A stretch of DNA of 64,000 nucleotides from positions 1 through 64,000 of the forward strand of contig JAOVVO010000032.1 in NCBI GenBank assembly GCA_028564675.1, given 5' to 3'. Shown piece after piece: positions 35,669 to 49,286 of this stretch (within the stretch, counting starts at the first letter, position 1; every line of letters starts with the position of its first letter). The stretch comes from Onchocerca lupi. Taxonomy: Eukaryota > Nematoda > Chromadorea > Rhabditida > Onchocercidae. The translations under genes and the position numbers were made by a program. The notes under the pieces are model-generated. The model had not been told where the DNA came from, ran no database searches, and saw only the letters and a list, made by a program, of their open reading frames with translations.

Positions 35669-36101
35669 TCCTGAAAACATCAATTCACGTTTTTAGGGAA
35701 TTTAACGTCAAGTCCTTCCGTCACCACCAGCATTCCGGAATGAGGAGACCGGAAGTCGTTCGCAGGAGAAAGGGAACAGTGCACGTTGGTGGACAACTTT
35801 TACACAGATCAAAAGCCTGCAACTCCTACGTTACCACTCTGCTCTCCACCGCCACATCTTAAATTGCAATTGTTATTTCTCGAAAAAGAAAAACCATTCC
35901 GATCGCAACTCGAGCATGAACCAACAAAAACGGCAATATCACTGCATCAGTGTGTGATGATGCATCGCAGTGCAGTGTAGTATTACTTCAGATCCCTTTC
36001 TTTCTTTGCAACTGCCTCTATGCAAAGCATATGTCTCTGAACTGTCTGTCATATTTCAATTCCGGTATTCAATTTCGGTTCAGAAAACGTGCTGTATATT
36101 T
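35669..36101. other. divergent promoter region
   Basis: 433 bp between the minus-strand PSMA7 gene and the plus-strand small membrane protein genes. It is somewhat GC-richer near PSMA7. No further gene is supported. Confidence 0.4.
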
Positions 36102-37026
36102 ATGACATCAGCTAGGAGTGAGTAATTATTGTGCTGGCACTGTTGATCTTGTAGGAAGATCGTCTGAAAAAGTCTCTCATAGAAACGGGTCACAGGTCAT
36201 AGGTCAATGCATCAAAGATATTTCCAAGTCTCATTTTTACGAATCCCTTGGCTATTTATCCTCATTGCATCACTTGCTTCACTTATGCAAAAGTGAAAAT
36301 GAAATAACATTCATGGAAAATTCGATTTCTCATCGCTTCTCATTCGTGCGATGTCTTTCGGTTGGTTGTTTGGTGGCACTTCTTAATTAATGAGAATGCC
36401 ATATCGTTAATCTTTGCTAGACAGAAAGAGTCTGTCTGTCTTGATTATCAAACCTTCTTCATACCATATCGTTCAATTGATTGCAAATTTTATAGTCGAT
36501 GTATTTGTTATGAACAATACAGTTGACTGATTCGAACATTTAGCACTCATTTCTGATCAGCGATAGCCAAGAAACTTCAGTGGCTATTGTTCATTATAGT
36601 GTTGCAGTACGACAACAAACAAATTTAATTCTTTGCCCTTACTATGCTGCGCAACTTCACACTTACACTTAAATTTTGTGTCGCGAAATTTGAATTTACC
36701 TCAAATATTATTGTCTTTGTTAAGTAAACGAATAGAGCTAATTGTCAATTCTTGTTTCAGTGATAAGCATAATCATTACGTTGTGTTTCGGTTCGATACA
36801 GTCTTTTCAAAGTGCTGAAAATGAGAAATCACTGGAAGATGAAAATGACCAGTGGCTACTGTGGTCTAAAATTGGAGGTGGTTGTAAGGGTGATGAGAAT
36901 GCTTGGATAAAGCCTACTGTTATCGGATTTTTGGTTGGCCAGCTTGTCGGTGGTATCTGTGGTATTGCTCTATGTATCGTACTCATTTATCATTGTATCC
37001 TTAAGAATCTCAAATTCCTCCCGTGA
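36102..37026 (+). CDS. small single-pass membrane protein, paralogue 1
   Basis: Unrecognised. Two exons, 36102-36117 and 36761-37026, 282 nt, 93 residues. The 16-nt first exon ends at a GTGAGT donor, and the second follows CTTGTTTCAG. The product has a short basic start (MTSAR), a hydrophobic signal-like core (residues 6-16), an acidic stretch of about 30 residues with two Trp and one Cys, and one membrane span (about residues 57-82) containing G-x3-G-type spacing (GFLVGQLVGGICG). The tail is very short. Likely type I, in the secretory pathway or plasma membrane (inference). It is a tandem paralogue of the next gene, sharing layout and intron phase. Confidence 0.6.
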
Positions 37027-37131
37027 TCGAAGAAGAACTTGTCAATTCAATATGTTGCTTGTATAATTTTCTGTTAGATAAAAATATTATGTACGTATGT
37101 GACGTGACGTGAAAGTTAAGCGAAGGTAGTC

Positions 37132-37284
37132 ACATCAGTTGCGTTTCCTGTTTGCCGCATTCTCGTCAGCACCATTGTCATCGGTTCTTTTATCGGATTA
37201 GTTCTGAAACAGCTGGCATTGATAAGATATGCCCTGGTGACTTGTTATCAACTACTCAAATATTATACAAATGGAGATCGTTGA
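37132..37284 (+). pseudogene. possible degenerate third small membrane protein exon
   Basis: Between the two paralogues a plus-strand frame of about 50 codons follows a CACATCAG acceptor-like site. It encodes a hydrophobic segment (ILVSTIVIGSFIGLVL) in a similar position to their membrane spans, then Lys/Arg and Tyr. There is no signal peptide exon or acidic region. It may be a relic of a third copy, or coincidence. Confidence 0.2.
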
Positions 37285-37579
37285 TCATTACATAATAATC
37301 GCTTTGACTACTAAAACGTCAATTCCTTCATTCAGCTCTCCTAAAATTATCTCTCAACATTTTCTCACAATCGAATTGAATTGTCTTGAGGGAAATATAT
37401 CAGGAGAACAACCATTGTATATGAAACCGTTTTCGTATTTTCAACGATTTTTCTGATTCAGTTATTCAGAAATGTATATGCAAAAATTTTTTTGAAGCTG
37501 ATTTCGGTGCAAACATAAACATTTAAATCACAATTACAGGTTGTTTTTCTTCAATCTAGACGGCACACCAACGTTTGAA

Positions 37580-38165
37580 ATGTTGTCCGGTGAGTTAGTA
37601 GTGCTTTTAAAAAACAAGGCATAGAGATAAATTTCGTGAAATGATATTGGAATGAAAAGGTATGAGAGTATTTTAATTTAAAAGGTTGATGTTTATTTAT
37701 GAGTTCGCATAAACAAATGGATCATCCGGTAGATTTGGTGCACTATTACAACTTGGCTTTACTAGAATGCATTAAGCAGAATTGTGCATTCCTGTTCGGA
37801 ATCGTTTTGCAGTTAAATGGCATCATCTCAAAAACACTTTTTCACTTTTCAAACTTTTAAATACTCATTAGTGCAGTGATTATATTTCAGTATACAAACT
37901 GATGATAATATGCTTTGCTGTGATTCAATGTCAGAAATTGTCGCATCATGAATTGGACCGATTCATTTCCGGTCATGGATTAGTAAAAGATAACTGGGTA
38001 GTAGAAGACGAGGATGAAAACTGTGATACTGTAGAAAAGGCTCCATGGAGTCGATATTTTTTTCGTGGTATGATATTTGGCTTTTTAATTGGTTTAAGTG
38101 GTGGTATACTAATTGGTTTCTTTTGTTGGAAAATCCGGGTTTATAAGGAAAATTACAACTTGTGA
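37580..38165 (+). CDS. small single-pass membrane protein, paralogue 2
   Basis: Unrecognised. Exon 1 is only 10 nt (37580-37589) with a GTGAGT donor; exon 2 is 37891-38165 after TATATTTCAG. Total 285 nt, 94 residues. The N terminus MLSVYKLMIICFAVIQCQ looks like a signal peptide. An acidic ectodomain with one Cys (DEDENCD) and a Trp follows, then one membrane span with GFLIGLSGGILIG, and a short basic tail. The order Cys, Trp, glycine-patterned membrane span and the phase-1 intron match paralogue 1. An alternative start at 37902 after trans-splicing would lose only eight residues. Confidence 0.6.
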
Positions 38166-38959
38166 GTGGACGGTCTAATTAGCTTTGATAGAAAATAGAT
38201 ACTATATTCACTTGAAAACATAGTAGTCATATCATGCGAAATTTTATAAGGTCCTGTCTAAACAGACTTTTTAAAATTTATCGTACCTTATTTCCTACTT
38301 TGTTTTATCCAATATCTAATCTAAAATTTCTTATACAACGATATTTTAAAAAGTACTCGAATTGAACCTCAGTCTGACAAACAGTACTTTATTCAGTCCA
38401 GCTTTACAGTTTCATAAAGAACTTTACTTTTCAAAATTGCCTAGTTTTAATTTTTGAAACTATAAATAAGTAATAAAATATTGTTCATACTCTCAGCATT
38501 GTTAAATATGCTTAATATGAAATTCGCATCTTCATTACTGAAGTCTTTATTGTATAAAGCCATTTAATCTATCACCTTCATATTCTGTAAGAAAAATAAA
38601 GATTTTGTAATCATATGTATACTGTTGTTCGAATGTAGAACATCTCATCTTCATAAACTTAATTTTATCAATAATGAATAGACATGATAAAAGTAGTGCC
38701 ATTTATTCTCATATTTGAATACGGCAAGAAAAACGGTTCTGAACTATATGATAGATATGACAGATATTGAAAATTACAATTAAACATATTAGAGGATGAT
38801 TTTCAGGTTTTTTATGGAAGTACCAATCTTTTCCTCCGTTATCTTCTAATCTCAGTGTATATAACATATCAGTGCTTCCAGTAAATAATTACATTAGTTG
38901 AAAGGATGTGTCAATGTTGCTAATTCTATGAAATATTCTAATGCCAGCCAATAGCAGTG
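38166..38959. other. intergenic, no gene seen
   Basis: AT-rich sequence after paralogue 2 with several AATAAA-type signals (for example near 38596). No coding region is recognised. Confidence 0.5.
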
Positions 38960-40450
38960 TAATGTTTGAGCACGATAAATGCAAACTTTTTTGCTAATTG
39001 TACAAATGGTGTTTATTGTTTATATAATAATGATGCAAGTGAATCGTCGATTTCTTTCTTCCATGTCTCTCTGAATGCATCATTCAATTCTCTGATGAAA
39101 TTTCCCAATCGCTCCTCCAAATGCTCGAAAAATTTCAAGCACAGAAAAAAAAATTTCAAAGGCAGTACCTGAATATGATGTTGCGCCAGAAAATCATAGC
39201 ATCATTAGAAAGTTCGGCAACATATCGGCGATCAAGAATTCGCTATACAACGAATTTCAAGATATCAAAAGAAATGATCGAGATTAGAAAGAGACAATCG
39301 AAGCAATTGAACGGGTCCTTCGACAATTAGAATTTATAGGAAAAAATTCGGACGACTCGAGTGTTAAACTAACATCGACAGAAAATTGCTCCGGAAATGG
39401 ATTTTAACGAAGATATACCAGAAAAACAAGAAGACGAATCTTAGTCAACCGAGAAATTGAAGAGCTGCTTAAGGAAAGTGGCAACAATTGAAGAATTTGT
39501 TCGAACCCAAACATGCGATTCCGGATTCGAGGAAAGACCAGTGAGGACAAAAACAAATCGACAGTTCCGGAAGATAGGAATGGGAGACTCCTTGGCCTTA
39601 GTCATAGCAAAGCGACGGGGATCAAATGACAATGTCCCCGAAAAAGTCGGAGTCCAAACAGAAGCTCAACTAAAAGAAGACTTTGTTCATTTGTAACAAG
39701 GACCATTGGGATGATAAATGTTAAGTCTATCCTACTTTCAGATAACGAATGGAACATTGCGAGAAAAAATAATGCTTGCCTCAATTGTTTTCAATAAAGA
39801 TATAAGATAACAGAATGCAACGGATGGAAACGTTCATATTTGCACTGCAAAAATCCTCTGACATCAAGTACGGGAATGACATACAGGATATAGGACGAAC
39901 CAAAAAAAAGATGGATGTAACCAAAAGAAAAGATTAAAAAGGTAAGAAAATCTTATTCTCGCGCAAAGAAATCAAAGTGGTCAGTTCAAAAATACCTGGA
40001 ATTCAAGAACTAGCCCTAGCAGTATTTAATATCGGTTCGCAACGATTCTTTTTCTCAAGGATCTATCCAATTAACTTAATCTACAAGGTAACGATGAAGA
40101 ATTACGTAATGCCTCATTTGGTAACAAAATAGCAAAATCATTTCTTACAACCAAAGCAGAAATTGGAGTAAGAATTGGAAGAAAAAAAATTATAAGATTT
40201 GAGATCAGTGTGGTGGACTATTTGTCAAACAAATTACAAATAGTTAACTTAAATAACTATGACCTATCGTCAAAGATAAATTAAGACCAATTGAATTTGG
40301 TCAAAAGAGTTACTGGAAGAAACTTGATATACTCATCGACGCTGACTACTTTTTCAAATTCATTTAGCTAAGAGAAATTCGGATCTGAAGTCAGGATTCT
40401 CTTTGATCCATGCGCAACTTGAATTTTTATGATAGTAGGAAGCGGATACA
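38960..40450 (+). mobile_element. decayed BEL/Pao-type LTR retrotransposon fragment (gag to protease)
   Basis: A degenerate plus-strand coding remnant with many stops and frame changes. In order: a Lys/Gln-rich gag-like region (39100-39330); a zinc-knuckle-like segment (about 39765-39860: ACLNCF, then TEC, then LHCKN); an aspartic-protease-like segment (about 39980-40200) in which the catalytic motif reads FNIGSQ instead of the expected FDxGSQ; and a block resembling the DILIGxDYFF family motif (about 40325-40360) followed by VGSGY. No reverse transcriptase, integrase or LTR was recognised. Assignment rests on remembered motif order. Confidence 0.6.
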
Positions 40451-41340
40451 GCAGTAAAGTCCCAAGTCCTAATTCCGTAATCAATATGAAAATGTCAGAA
40501 GAGATGGACAAGTTACGATATCTCCTACAACAAAAGGATGAGCAGCTGGTTCAGCGAGGCAATAAACATTCTGAACTAGCAAACAGAATCGCCAAAACGA
40601 AAACAAATCCAATGTTTTATGATCAACAACAAGAAGGATTCTGAACAAAGCGGAATCATTAAACAGAAATTCAAATCCAATGTTGTATGGATGGAAACAA
40701 GGAATTACACAATCAGTTTAGGAAATGCACAAAATCCTTACAGGAAAAAGGAAGAAATTAAGTTAAATGAAATGTATGAAGAATTTTGAGCACAAATCCA
40801 GAAACTCATGGATGACTTACAAAACATATGACAAAGAGCTAAAAATGAAATTCAAAAATGGAAGATTGAAATGTATGCAGTACGATCTAAACTCAAAACA
40901 ACTGAAAGAAGAAATAGTGTGCTGAAGACACAACTGATGGCAGCTAGTGGACGGACGGAATTATTAAAGGCTACCAATGAACGGAATATTAAGACACGAA
41001 ATCTGAATACACAAATGCGATGTTAAGAGAGGCAAAAAAAGTGAACAGGAACAATCCATCGCTCGAAGAACCAAAAGTGTTATAAATGACGAATGCAAGC
41101 AAAAACAAAATACTTTTCACTATCCCCTCTTCCCCAAATTCTTCTTCATGAACATTTTAATTTCCTTTCGGTCAAGAATGTCGGGGAAATCCAAAGATGT
41201 AATTGTTGTAACAAAGAGTATTAAAAGTCAAACATATTTATCGCTAAAACGCACCGATTCACAGATAAACAAAGTGAGGTCGATCAGTCTTGAGGTGACA
41301 CGTTGGAGATCAGGAGAGGAGGAGGAGCCCTAAAGGATTT
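40451..41340 (+). pseudogene. decayed coiled-coil coding remnant, origin unknown
   Basis: Continues from the retrotransposon fragment on the same strand. Lys/Glu/Gln/Leu-rich coil-like stretches (LRYLLQQKDEQLVQ; KLKTTERRN near 40890) are broken by stops and frameshifts. This does not resemble pol. It may be host gene sequence captured by or adjacent to the element. Confidence 0.35.
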
Positions 41341-44300
41341 AAAAGGTTCGGATTTTGAGGCAGAATCAGTTTCCTAGAACGACCCAGCAATAACTCGGAA
41401 TTTTCTACACCGATGCAGCGGCCTTCTACAGGAACACAGATCGACTCATCTCATCGACAGCAACAATTCGACGGATCGTCACGAGCAACAAATAGAACGG
41501 GAAGATGTGAAAAAAGAGTCGAAACGTATTGCTCGTTTATGGTATTATTTTGTTTTACATTATTTTCACATATTTTGAATTAGCAAGAGATTTTACATAA
41601 AAATGATTTATTAAATCTTAGGATTTCAAGACAAACTAATTCATTGTGCAATGTAATTCTATTGATCATAGGAGAAGCCAAGAAATTTTCGAAATTATGT
41701 ATGTGTACGGAGGTCAGATAACGAAGATTAGATATTACTATTGAATGTAAGTATGCTACATTTAATGGACAATTTCGAACATTTTTGGATCTTAGTTAAA
41801 ATATTCAGGAAATATATCACAAACTGAAAAATGCTTTCACTTTCCTAATGCCGCAATTATAGATATGATAAGCCCTTATCATCACTTCTTGACATTATAT
41901 GGAAATAATTTTGGATTAATCCGATTAATGTTCTCTTTAATTGACTATCATAATATGATGAAACCAGCTTGTAATTTTAATTATTTTTAGAAAATCATTT
42001 TCGAAGAATTTTATTGAGAGTGATTTCAACTTGCTTAATTTGCATGAAAATGTTGTGATCAAAAAATTCATGTCACTACTGCAGCAAAAATGTACATCAT
42101 AGCAACTTTATTCGAGACCTGATTTATAAATGAAATACACCACTTAATTGTAATGGTTTATCTATCCACTAAAAGTAACATAGTTATTGATAATTAATTT
42201 TGTCAGATAAATTAAGATTTAATTAAATAATCTAATATTGATTAAATGTGCTCTTATAATACTGGTAGTTTTATTTATGCTGCAATGCTTAGAGATGCAT
42301 AACTGAATTTTGACTCATGAATAAATTGATGGAATTTATTGTGATTCAGACTTAATTGATATAACAATCATCTGTGATGCTTATTAACGCATATTAAAAA
42401 TTTTCGGGTAAGAAAATCGCAGTCATTCGATTCGTAATAGAATTTGTCAAAAGTGGATATAAGCGTTACGTATGACCCTGAGTGAGAGTCAACTGATTGC
42501 ATAATGTAATAATTTAAAAAATAAAGAAACAATTGATGACTAAAAATTATGAGGAAAGATACGCTGAAAACAAAAAGACAACAAAGTTAGCTATTTTCTC
42601 AAATTTGACGTAGAAGAGTGAGCCTGTCACTGTTACCTGTCCTGCTGATGACGTAATTGAGTATCTCTTTTCAAAATGATACCCATGTTGATCTCAACAA
42701 CATTTACAGCAATCTACTGAAAGCTCGAACAATCTTGATCAGTGATTTGTAGAAGACATTTCAGCTGACAGCATCTCAGAATACTTAATGATTTTCAAAA
42801 TTTCGAAGTTGATGGAACAGATGATAAAACGATTGATCATTTCTAAATCGGACTGTGACAACACTCCGTCATCTTTTTTTTTTCCACCTGGGACAACATT
42901 CCGTCATCATTTTTCAAATTCTACGTATGTTCACAATGAATACAATTGCTATTTACTGCCTTTCTCTTTGCTTTCGCAAATGTCACCTTCTTTTTAGCTG
43001 GAAATTTTTCTTCGCATTTCAATTACCACAAATCTGTTTGCTTTTCGCGCAATATGGAAAATAATGTTGAAATCAATTTGGAAATGGGAAATATAAAAAT
43101 GTAAAATACAAAAAAAAAAAAAAAAAATGGAAACAAAAAGAAAATATAAAATGTCAATTATAGAAATAAGATGATAAGCAATAACAGAATTTCAGTTCAT
43201 TTCCCTTCAATTGCCATATTTATAACTATAAGTAGCTGCAGTGTCTTCATGTCTTCGGTTTGTTCGATATTTTTGCATCCCTATCACTTATATCATTCAT
43301 ATCACTATGAATACTGAATTTCTGGCTAGAAATATGATGCCTGTGTCTATGATATCCTTATATCCTCCCCCCTTGATGTTCATTTTTTCCCGCAACCATT
43401 ACAGATAATTTTGAAATGATTGAAATTTCGAATCGGCGAACATCAATAAAGCATTCATCTATTTCATATGAGCAATTAAGGCGACGTGGCTCCAATTGTG
43501 ACAATCAACCGCTGATGCGCTTACTGCAATCATCACTACTAACTGCTCAAATATGCAAATTATGCCATTATGAAAGGAAAATTGTCAAGTGACAGTGGTC
43601 GATCGGCATAATCAAATGTTTTCCCAGTTATTGCAAACGATGCGACAATTATTTTGAGGATTGATGAGCAATTGTTCGTTCCAGCAAGTAACGTTCATTC
43701 CATATAAGCAAATTTATTCAGTGAATACATAAGTGGATATGAATATGCACAATTGATTTCACGCTATGTGCCATGTTTGGACTATTCCTGTATGATAAGA
43801 ACATTATCTCTTGCCCTTATGTTATTCTTTACAAGATTCTTGACGTCTTTCGCAGATTCTTGACATGATGCTAATCGACTCATCTTCTTGCTACTGTACA
43901 AAGCATTGATCTGCAGTGTCATTTGAGTCTTTTGCAAGAGATTTAATTAAAATTCAGTTAATTAGTTAAATTTACTCAAATCGATGTATTTTCTGAGACT
44001 GTGATGATCTCTCGATATTTGTTAAATTATACTGAACTGATAATGTATTCATAGGGCTGTTAATTGATATGAAAAATTTCTAAGCCCCTGGAATATTATA
44101 GTCTATGATGGTCTTGAATATCAATAAAAACAAAACAGAACTGAGCTTATTTCTTGCAGTACCTTTTGTTGACGTATTTGTCGGTCAATTAGCTTTTAAT
44201 TCGAGAAGCCTTAATGAAATAGCATTTTAATGAGAAATATCTCACCGATATGCATTCATATAAATTGTGTGCATGCAGTAATGCGTGACTGCTGCAGTTG

Positions 44301-47300
44301 CTGCATATTAAACTTTAAGAACAAAAAAAAACCCTAAAAGTTGCAGAATTTTCCAGACTTTCTCGGAAATTTTCCTGCTCTACCAAAGTCTGGATAAAAT
44401 TTTGTCCAGATCAGATCAAATTACGAGTCACTTAAAATTTATTTAGAATAAAGATATCTTCAAAAATATTTATTTAGGATAAAAAATATGCAAGAGGCAA
44501 AAGTTAAATCTGGAAATAAAATCGTCCAATCCAAAAACCATTTCTCTATTTTTGAAATTTTTTTGAGACAATTGGTGATTAATCCAAATCATTTTCGCAA
44601 TTTGGCAAACAATACTTCACAACTATCCGCAACTTTCTGTATATCGGTCCACAACTAAATATACTTTGGATTGATATTTACTCAGCTTTACATGTTCTCG
44701 AAATATGAAACGTATCTCCTTATTGCAAATTGAAATAGTGTTCATTTTACTCCTCTCTCACTATCATTCGCTTTGAATAATCGAGTGAAGCGAATAGTCC
44801 TCTGATTTATCGATCACATTACACTGATTATCATTATTAATTACCCATCAAGTTCGTCCATTATACAACTAGGTTCTTCTTTTTTCCAGCATAGTCTTAA
44901 TCCCAGCCATGTGACAGTCATGATCCTATGATAACAGATCAGTGAATCTACTCTATCTTCAATTCGTTATTACTGTACTCAGTGAATAAAGCTATATTAT
45001 TAATGGATAATTTTAATAATATTCTAATAGTTATTACTAATTTATTATTACCAATTCTTAAAAGTCTCGGACATTTTTTTAATCAGAATTCTTCGGATTT
45101 CTCACAACTTGAGCTGGGTAAAACCGGGATGATTATTTGGGAAAACCGGGATAATTATTACTCATTAGCAAAATGGTTCAATTGTTTCTTATTGTAAAGT
45201 CTCTGTATACTGAATTAATCATTCCTGTAAAGAAGTTCTTTTTAAGTGACAGCAACCTTTTCATTCTCCCCGCTGATTAGAGAGCAGTCGTTTATAGAAT
45301 TTGAGATAATTATTTGAATTGTATTCTTTTTGAGAAAAGATTTAAACTATATCTCATATATGTTCAATGTGTTTTAGTTTATTTTTGATTCTTTGGTGCT
45401 TCTTTTACAATTTTTGAAATTTTAGGATCAGCAATTTGTTAAATTAATTTCTCTTAAACTCAGTTATCAGGACTTCTTTTTCTTCTAAATTCCTTTTTTC
45501 TTTTTTTTTTTTTTTTTGAATACTTTAAAAACCCTTTTTGAAAATGTTCAAGCTCCTAACGTGGCATTTAATCCTTTTCGAGTAAATTAACATTTCACAC
45601 AAGAGACATGAGTGCTCTTTTCTTTGTGAAAATTTTGTCTTTGGCACAAAAATTTGGATGAAAATCAAAAATAGCACTTAATGAACGACTTCGCTCCCTC
45701 ATAATTTAAATTACACCGAACAAAAAATTTCCATAAATGAGCCCAATTTATGTTGTAGTATAGAGGGTGCATCAACAAGAGATAAATATAATCATCGCCA
45801 TACCACTACCGTATACCCTTTCGCTCATCACGAAATTTGTTTTCAGCAAATCTCTCTAATGGGAAGTTGCTTCGCTTCCCTGAAATTACCATGCAGAAAT
45901 TTTGTAAACAAAATTTGATTTCTTTGTTATAGTGCTCTTGAAATTTATAGTCACGTCGTTTGCTTTATCTATACGAGATGTTGACATTCGTGTTTTCACG
46001 GACGTCGAGATGTTATTTGGGTTCCTGTTCTTGAGTTCCACTGATTTTGTTAATATTTAATTTAAACATTAGCATGCTGCTAATCTTATTTCAAATTTCA
46101 GCAAGATTTGAAATGCACCAACAGCTTGAAGATCGTTAGGTTCTAAAAGGATAAATTAGCAAATGAAGGATGACAATAATTCAGTTTGCTTCTTCTACGA
46201 GTTTTACAAAAAAGCTAGGAATCATTATTATTATTAAGATTTGGGAACTTGATTTTCCAAATTCGCTCGGTAAAGTTGCAGTTAAGTGATATTTGAAGGT
46301 GATAGTAAAGTGTTTATAATAGTCATTTCCGAAAGGATAAATGAGAGTTTCATTGAAAAGAAAACATTTATGCAAATTGAATTATAATGCACTGAAGAAG
46401 AAGGTAGAAAGTACAGTGAGATGACAATTATGTATTTGAGAAATGGAAACTGATAACAAAGGCTAGAAATTGATAAAAATGTCCAAAATACTCTTGTATA
46501 TAAAACTACGTGATGCTTTTAGATTCCGTGTATTAGAAGCATGCTAAAGTATTTTAGGAGGTAATATGTCTAGAGATTTGATCTTTATAAAACTACGTCG
46601 AAGAGATAGTTGTCAGTTAGCATCAAAACTGACAAGAAGCTAATCAGTTTATAGAAAACAACTGATATCCACTGATCTGTTAGGATGTTCACAACTTGCA
46701 CTTTGCAAATGAATTGGAACAACTGTTCCAGGCAATATATCTTTCAGATTCTTTCAAAAATGGCTTGCTTTCACTGCCCAGTATGGCAGGACGAAATCCG
46801 ATCCATTAAATTTCAAGTTTGCCATACAAATTTTCTTGAAAATTATACTTCAGATAGTGTACATTCAAACATTTTTAAATTTTGAACTGAAGTGAACGAA
46901 TAATTTCAATCAGTTTATGCTTACAGTGACATTTGCAGTTGTAAAATTAAAAAAAAAAAAAAAGAAAAAAAAAAAAACTACTATCAACAGTTCGTTGCAA
47001 TATCGGTGATGACTGTCATCTTGTTCCGAGATCAAGGATCCGAATAAAATTTGGTCGGTAAGGAAAGGTAGTCCAAAGACCGAAACATTTAATATGGTGT
47101 TAAAAAGATACATAATGATGGATTTCCTCCTTTCTTCCTCTCATTATTTCCTTTTTATCTTTTCATCTTATTATCCAATCATCTCTTAGATCATTTGTTT
47201 CGAAAAGTTTATTGCCGCTAAGCTATGACCAGCGATTTGAACAGTTGAAGTTTTTAAGCCTCTAATATCTTCACAATGGCGAAGATAACGAATGCTGTGA

Positions 47301-48221
47301 CAATATTAAATAAGTTGGAGAGGCGTTTTTGAAGACAATAAGCGGCTAGGTGAAGGTAATGCGCTGTATATTGCAATTGAAAGGTAAATTAGAAGATTTG
47401 TTTCATACAAAGCAGAAAGTTCGAAGTTTAAAAGTGCATTTTTGCTTTCAGCTACTTGCTAACTGTTTGTTGATGTCATTCAGAATTTGAAAATAGATGT
47501 CGTAGTGGGAAACAGTAAATAAAAATGAAATTCTTAATTGAAATGCTGGCTATTGATTGTGCTACTATTTTCAAAAACTTCACTGCTTATTTTCATAGAG
47601 GATAGCTTATCGGTCCCTTCCTCGTAAGTCTGATTTCAAAAAACCGTAATTTAGAATTTCGAAAACTTAGAATTTCATTAACTAAATTGATTAATGAATT
47701 TCACGAAAGCAAACGATGCCAGCATTTGGGAAAAAATCTCTCATCAACAAAGCAGTTGTTTGGTGGGAAAGAAGAGTGCCCTTAACTTTTTTTTTCTGGC
47801 ACAACTTAACTGCTACTACTTGTTTACAAGCAATATCACAGCTGACCTTTTCTCAAATCAATTAATCAATTTAAAAAAATTTTCCCGCTATTATTACTGT
47901 GGCGTTCAAAAAGTTCCTTCACATTTTTCATTAAAAATTTAAATTTCTGAAATTATAAGATTAAAAAGAATATTGTGAATAAAGATGTTAACATATATTC
48001 GATCTTGCAGAGTTTCAACATCTAGGAATATTCCCATCGCCGTAAGCTTTCTGATGCAATATAATAAGCTTGTCATCTAAATCATTTGGCTTCGCGTCAA
48101 AATTTTTAGATATCTTTCATAACTTTTACTGTAATGGGCTATTTATAATTAATCATTCGAAGAATACAGAAGAAGCGGTAGAAGGAACAATTTCATAGAA
48201 ATGAATTGCTGTTAAAGGAAT
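41341..48221. other. gene-poor AT-rich region
   Basis: No gene recognised. Small repeats only, for example two copies of AAAACCGGGAT followed by ATTAT at about 45119-45160 and GATTCTTGAC twice near 43850. Open frames are short and without family signal. Confidence 0.45.
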
Positions 48222-49286
48222 TTATCTAATACAGGAACAAGGAAAGAGAGATGAATGGACAGAAAGATCCACGAGGCGTCTCATATCTTGAACCATCAAT
48301 TCCAGAATTTCATCACTAAATTTATCGGCCAGATCGTGCATATATGAAAATAGTCGGAATTTCGAAAAAAATTGATGCTTCATATTTAGATGACAACATA
48401 TCAATTATTCTTCCTTGTTCATTTCTCTTTAACTTTCTATTCTTAATACTTCAGAATTTCTCGCATCTTCAAAAGACATCAGAACTAAGATTTCGATTTG
48501 CATTCGTTTCTGTGTGTTCTTGTAGTTTTATCCATGGCGTATACGGTAGGTACCACTTCCACCTTTGTCATTTTCCATTGCAAGTGTCATCTTCACTTCA
48601 TCTTAAATGATGTTGTATATTGTAACAGGATTGGAGACCTGAATAAACTGATAACTGATAACTGACAACTGATTGCTTTCCCTATTGGCAGCATGAAGAT
48701 ACTAAAATGCTTTCAGCTGAGTTATTTTATTTCCTAAATAAACGAAGTATTATCTGTCAGACTTCTTAGCTGACCAACACATTTAGCTTTATATGCAAAT
48801 AGTACAAGTTGGTATGCTTTCTTACTAATTAAAGTACCTGATAGTATCGAGTACAAGAACAGGACGGTGATATTTCTTGAAAATTATCGAAATCCGATCA
48901 GAATGGAAAAGCCAGGAATATCTATCTCCGTGAGATTCTGATTGTCAAACATTTCTGTGACATATCTCAGTATCTTTCCATCTTGAGAGGGATTCGATAA
49001 CCAACAATCAACAGAATCAATTACAAGGTTTTTTTGAACGGAAAATGGAAAGAAGTATTCCTCACTTCTCACTAAATTAAATTAGCATATTATTGGGAAT
49101 ATATCCTATGCGGAAAACTGAAGTCGAAATATCGTAGTCCTTAGAACTTTGGGGAAAAATACTCAAACTTAGGTACTTTACTCCATCCTTGTCATGTCTG
49201 CAGTAACGATAGCGAGAGATTAACCAGAAACTCAACAGATAACGATGCCTTCTAATTTGCGACCGCCATAAAACTGCAAACAACAA
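48222..49286 (-). other. weak, possibly decayed minus-strand coding region
   Basis: Three consecutive minus-strand stretches have protein-like composition: 49077-49286, 48884-49072 (contains VIDSVDCWLSNPSQDGK) and 48222-48404 (contains DEILELMVQDMRRLVDL, amphipathic). An acceptor-like AATTTAATTTAG sits between the first two, but no full splice model closes. Unrecognised. Confidence 0.2.
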
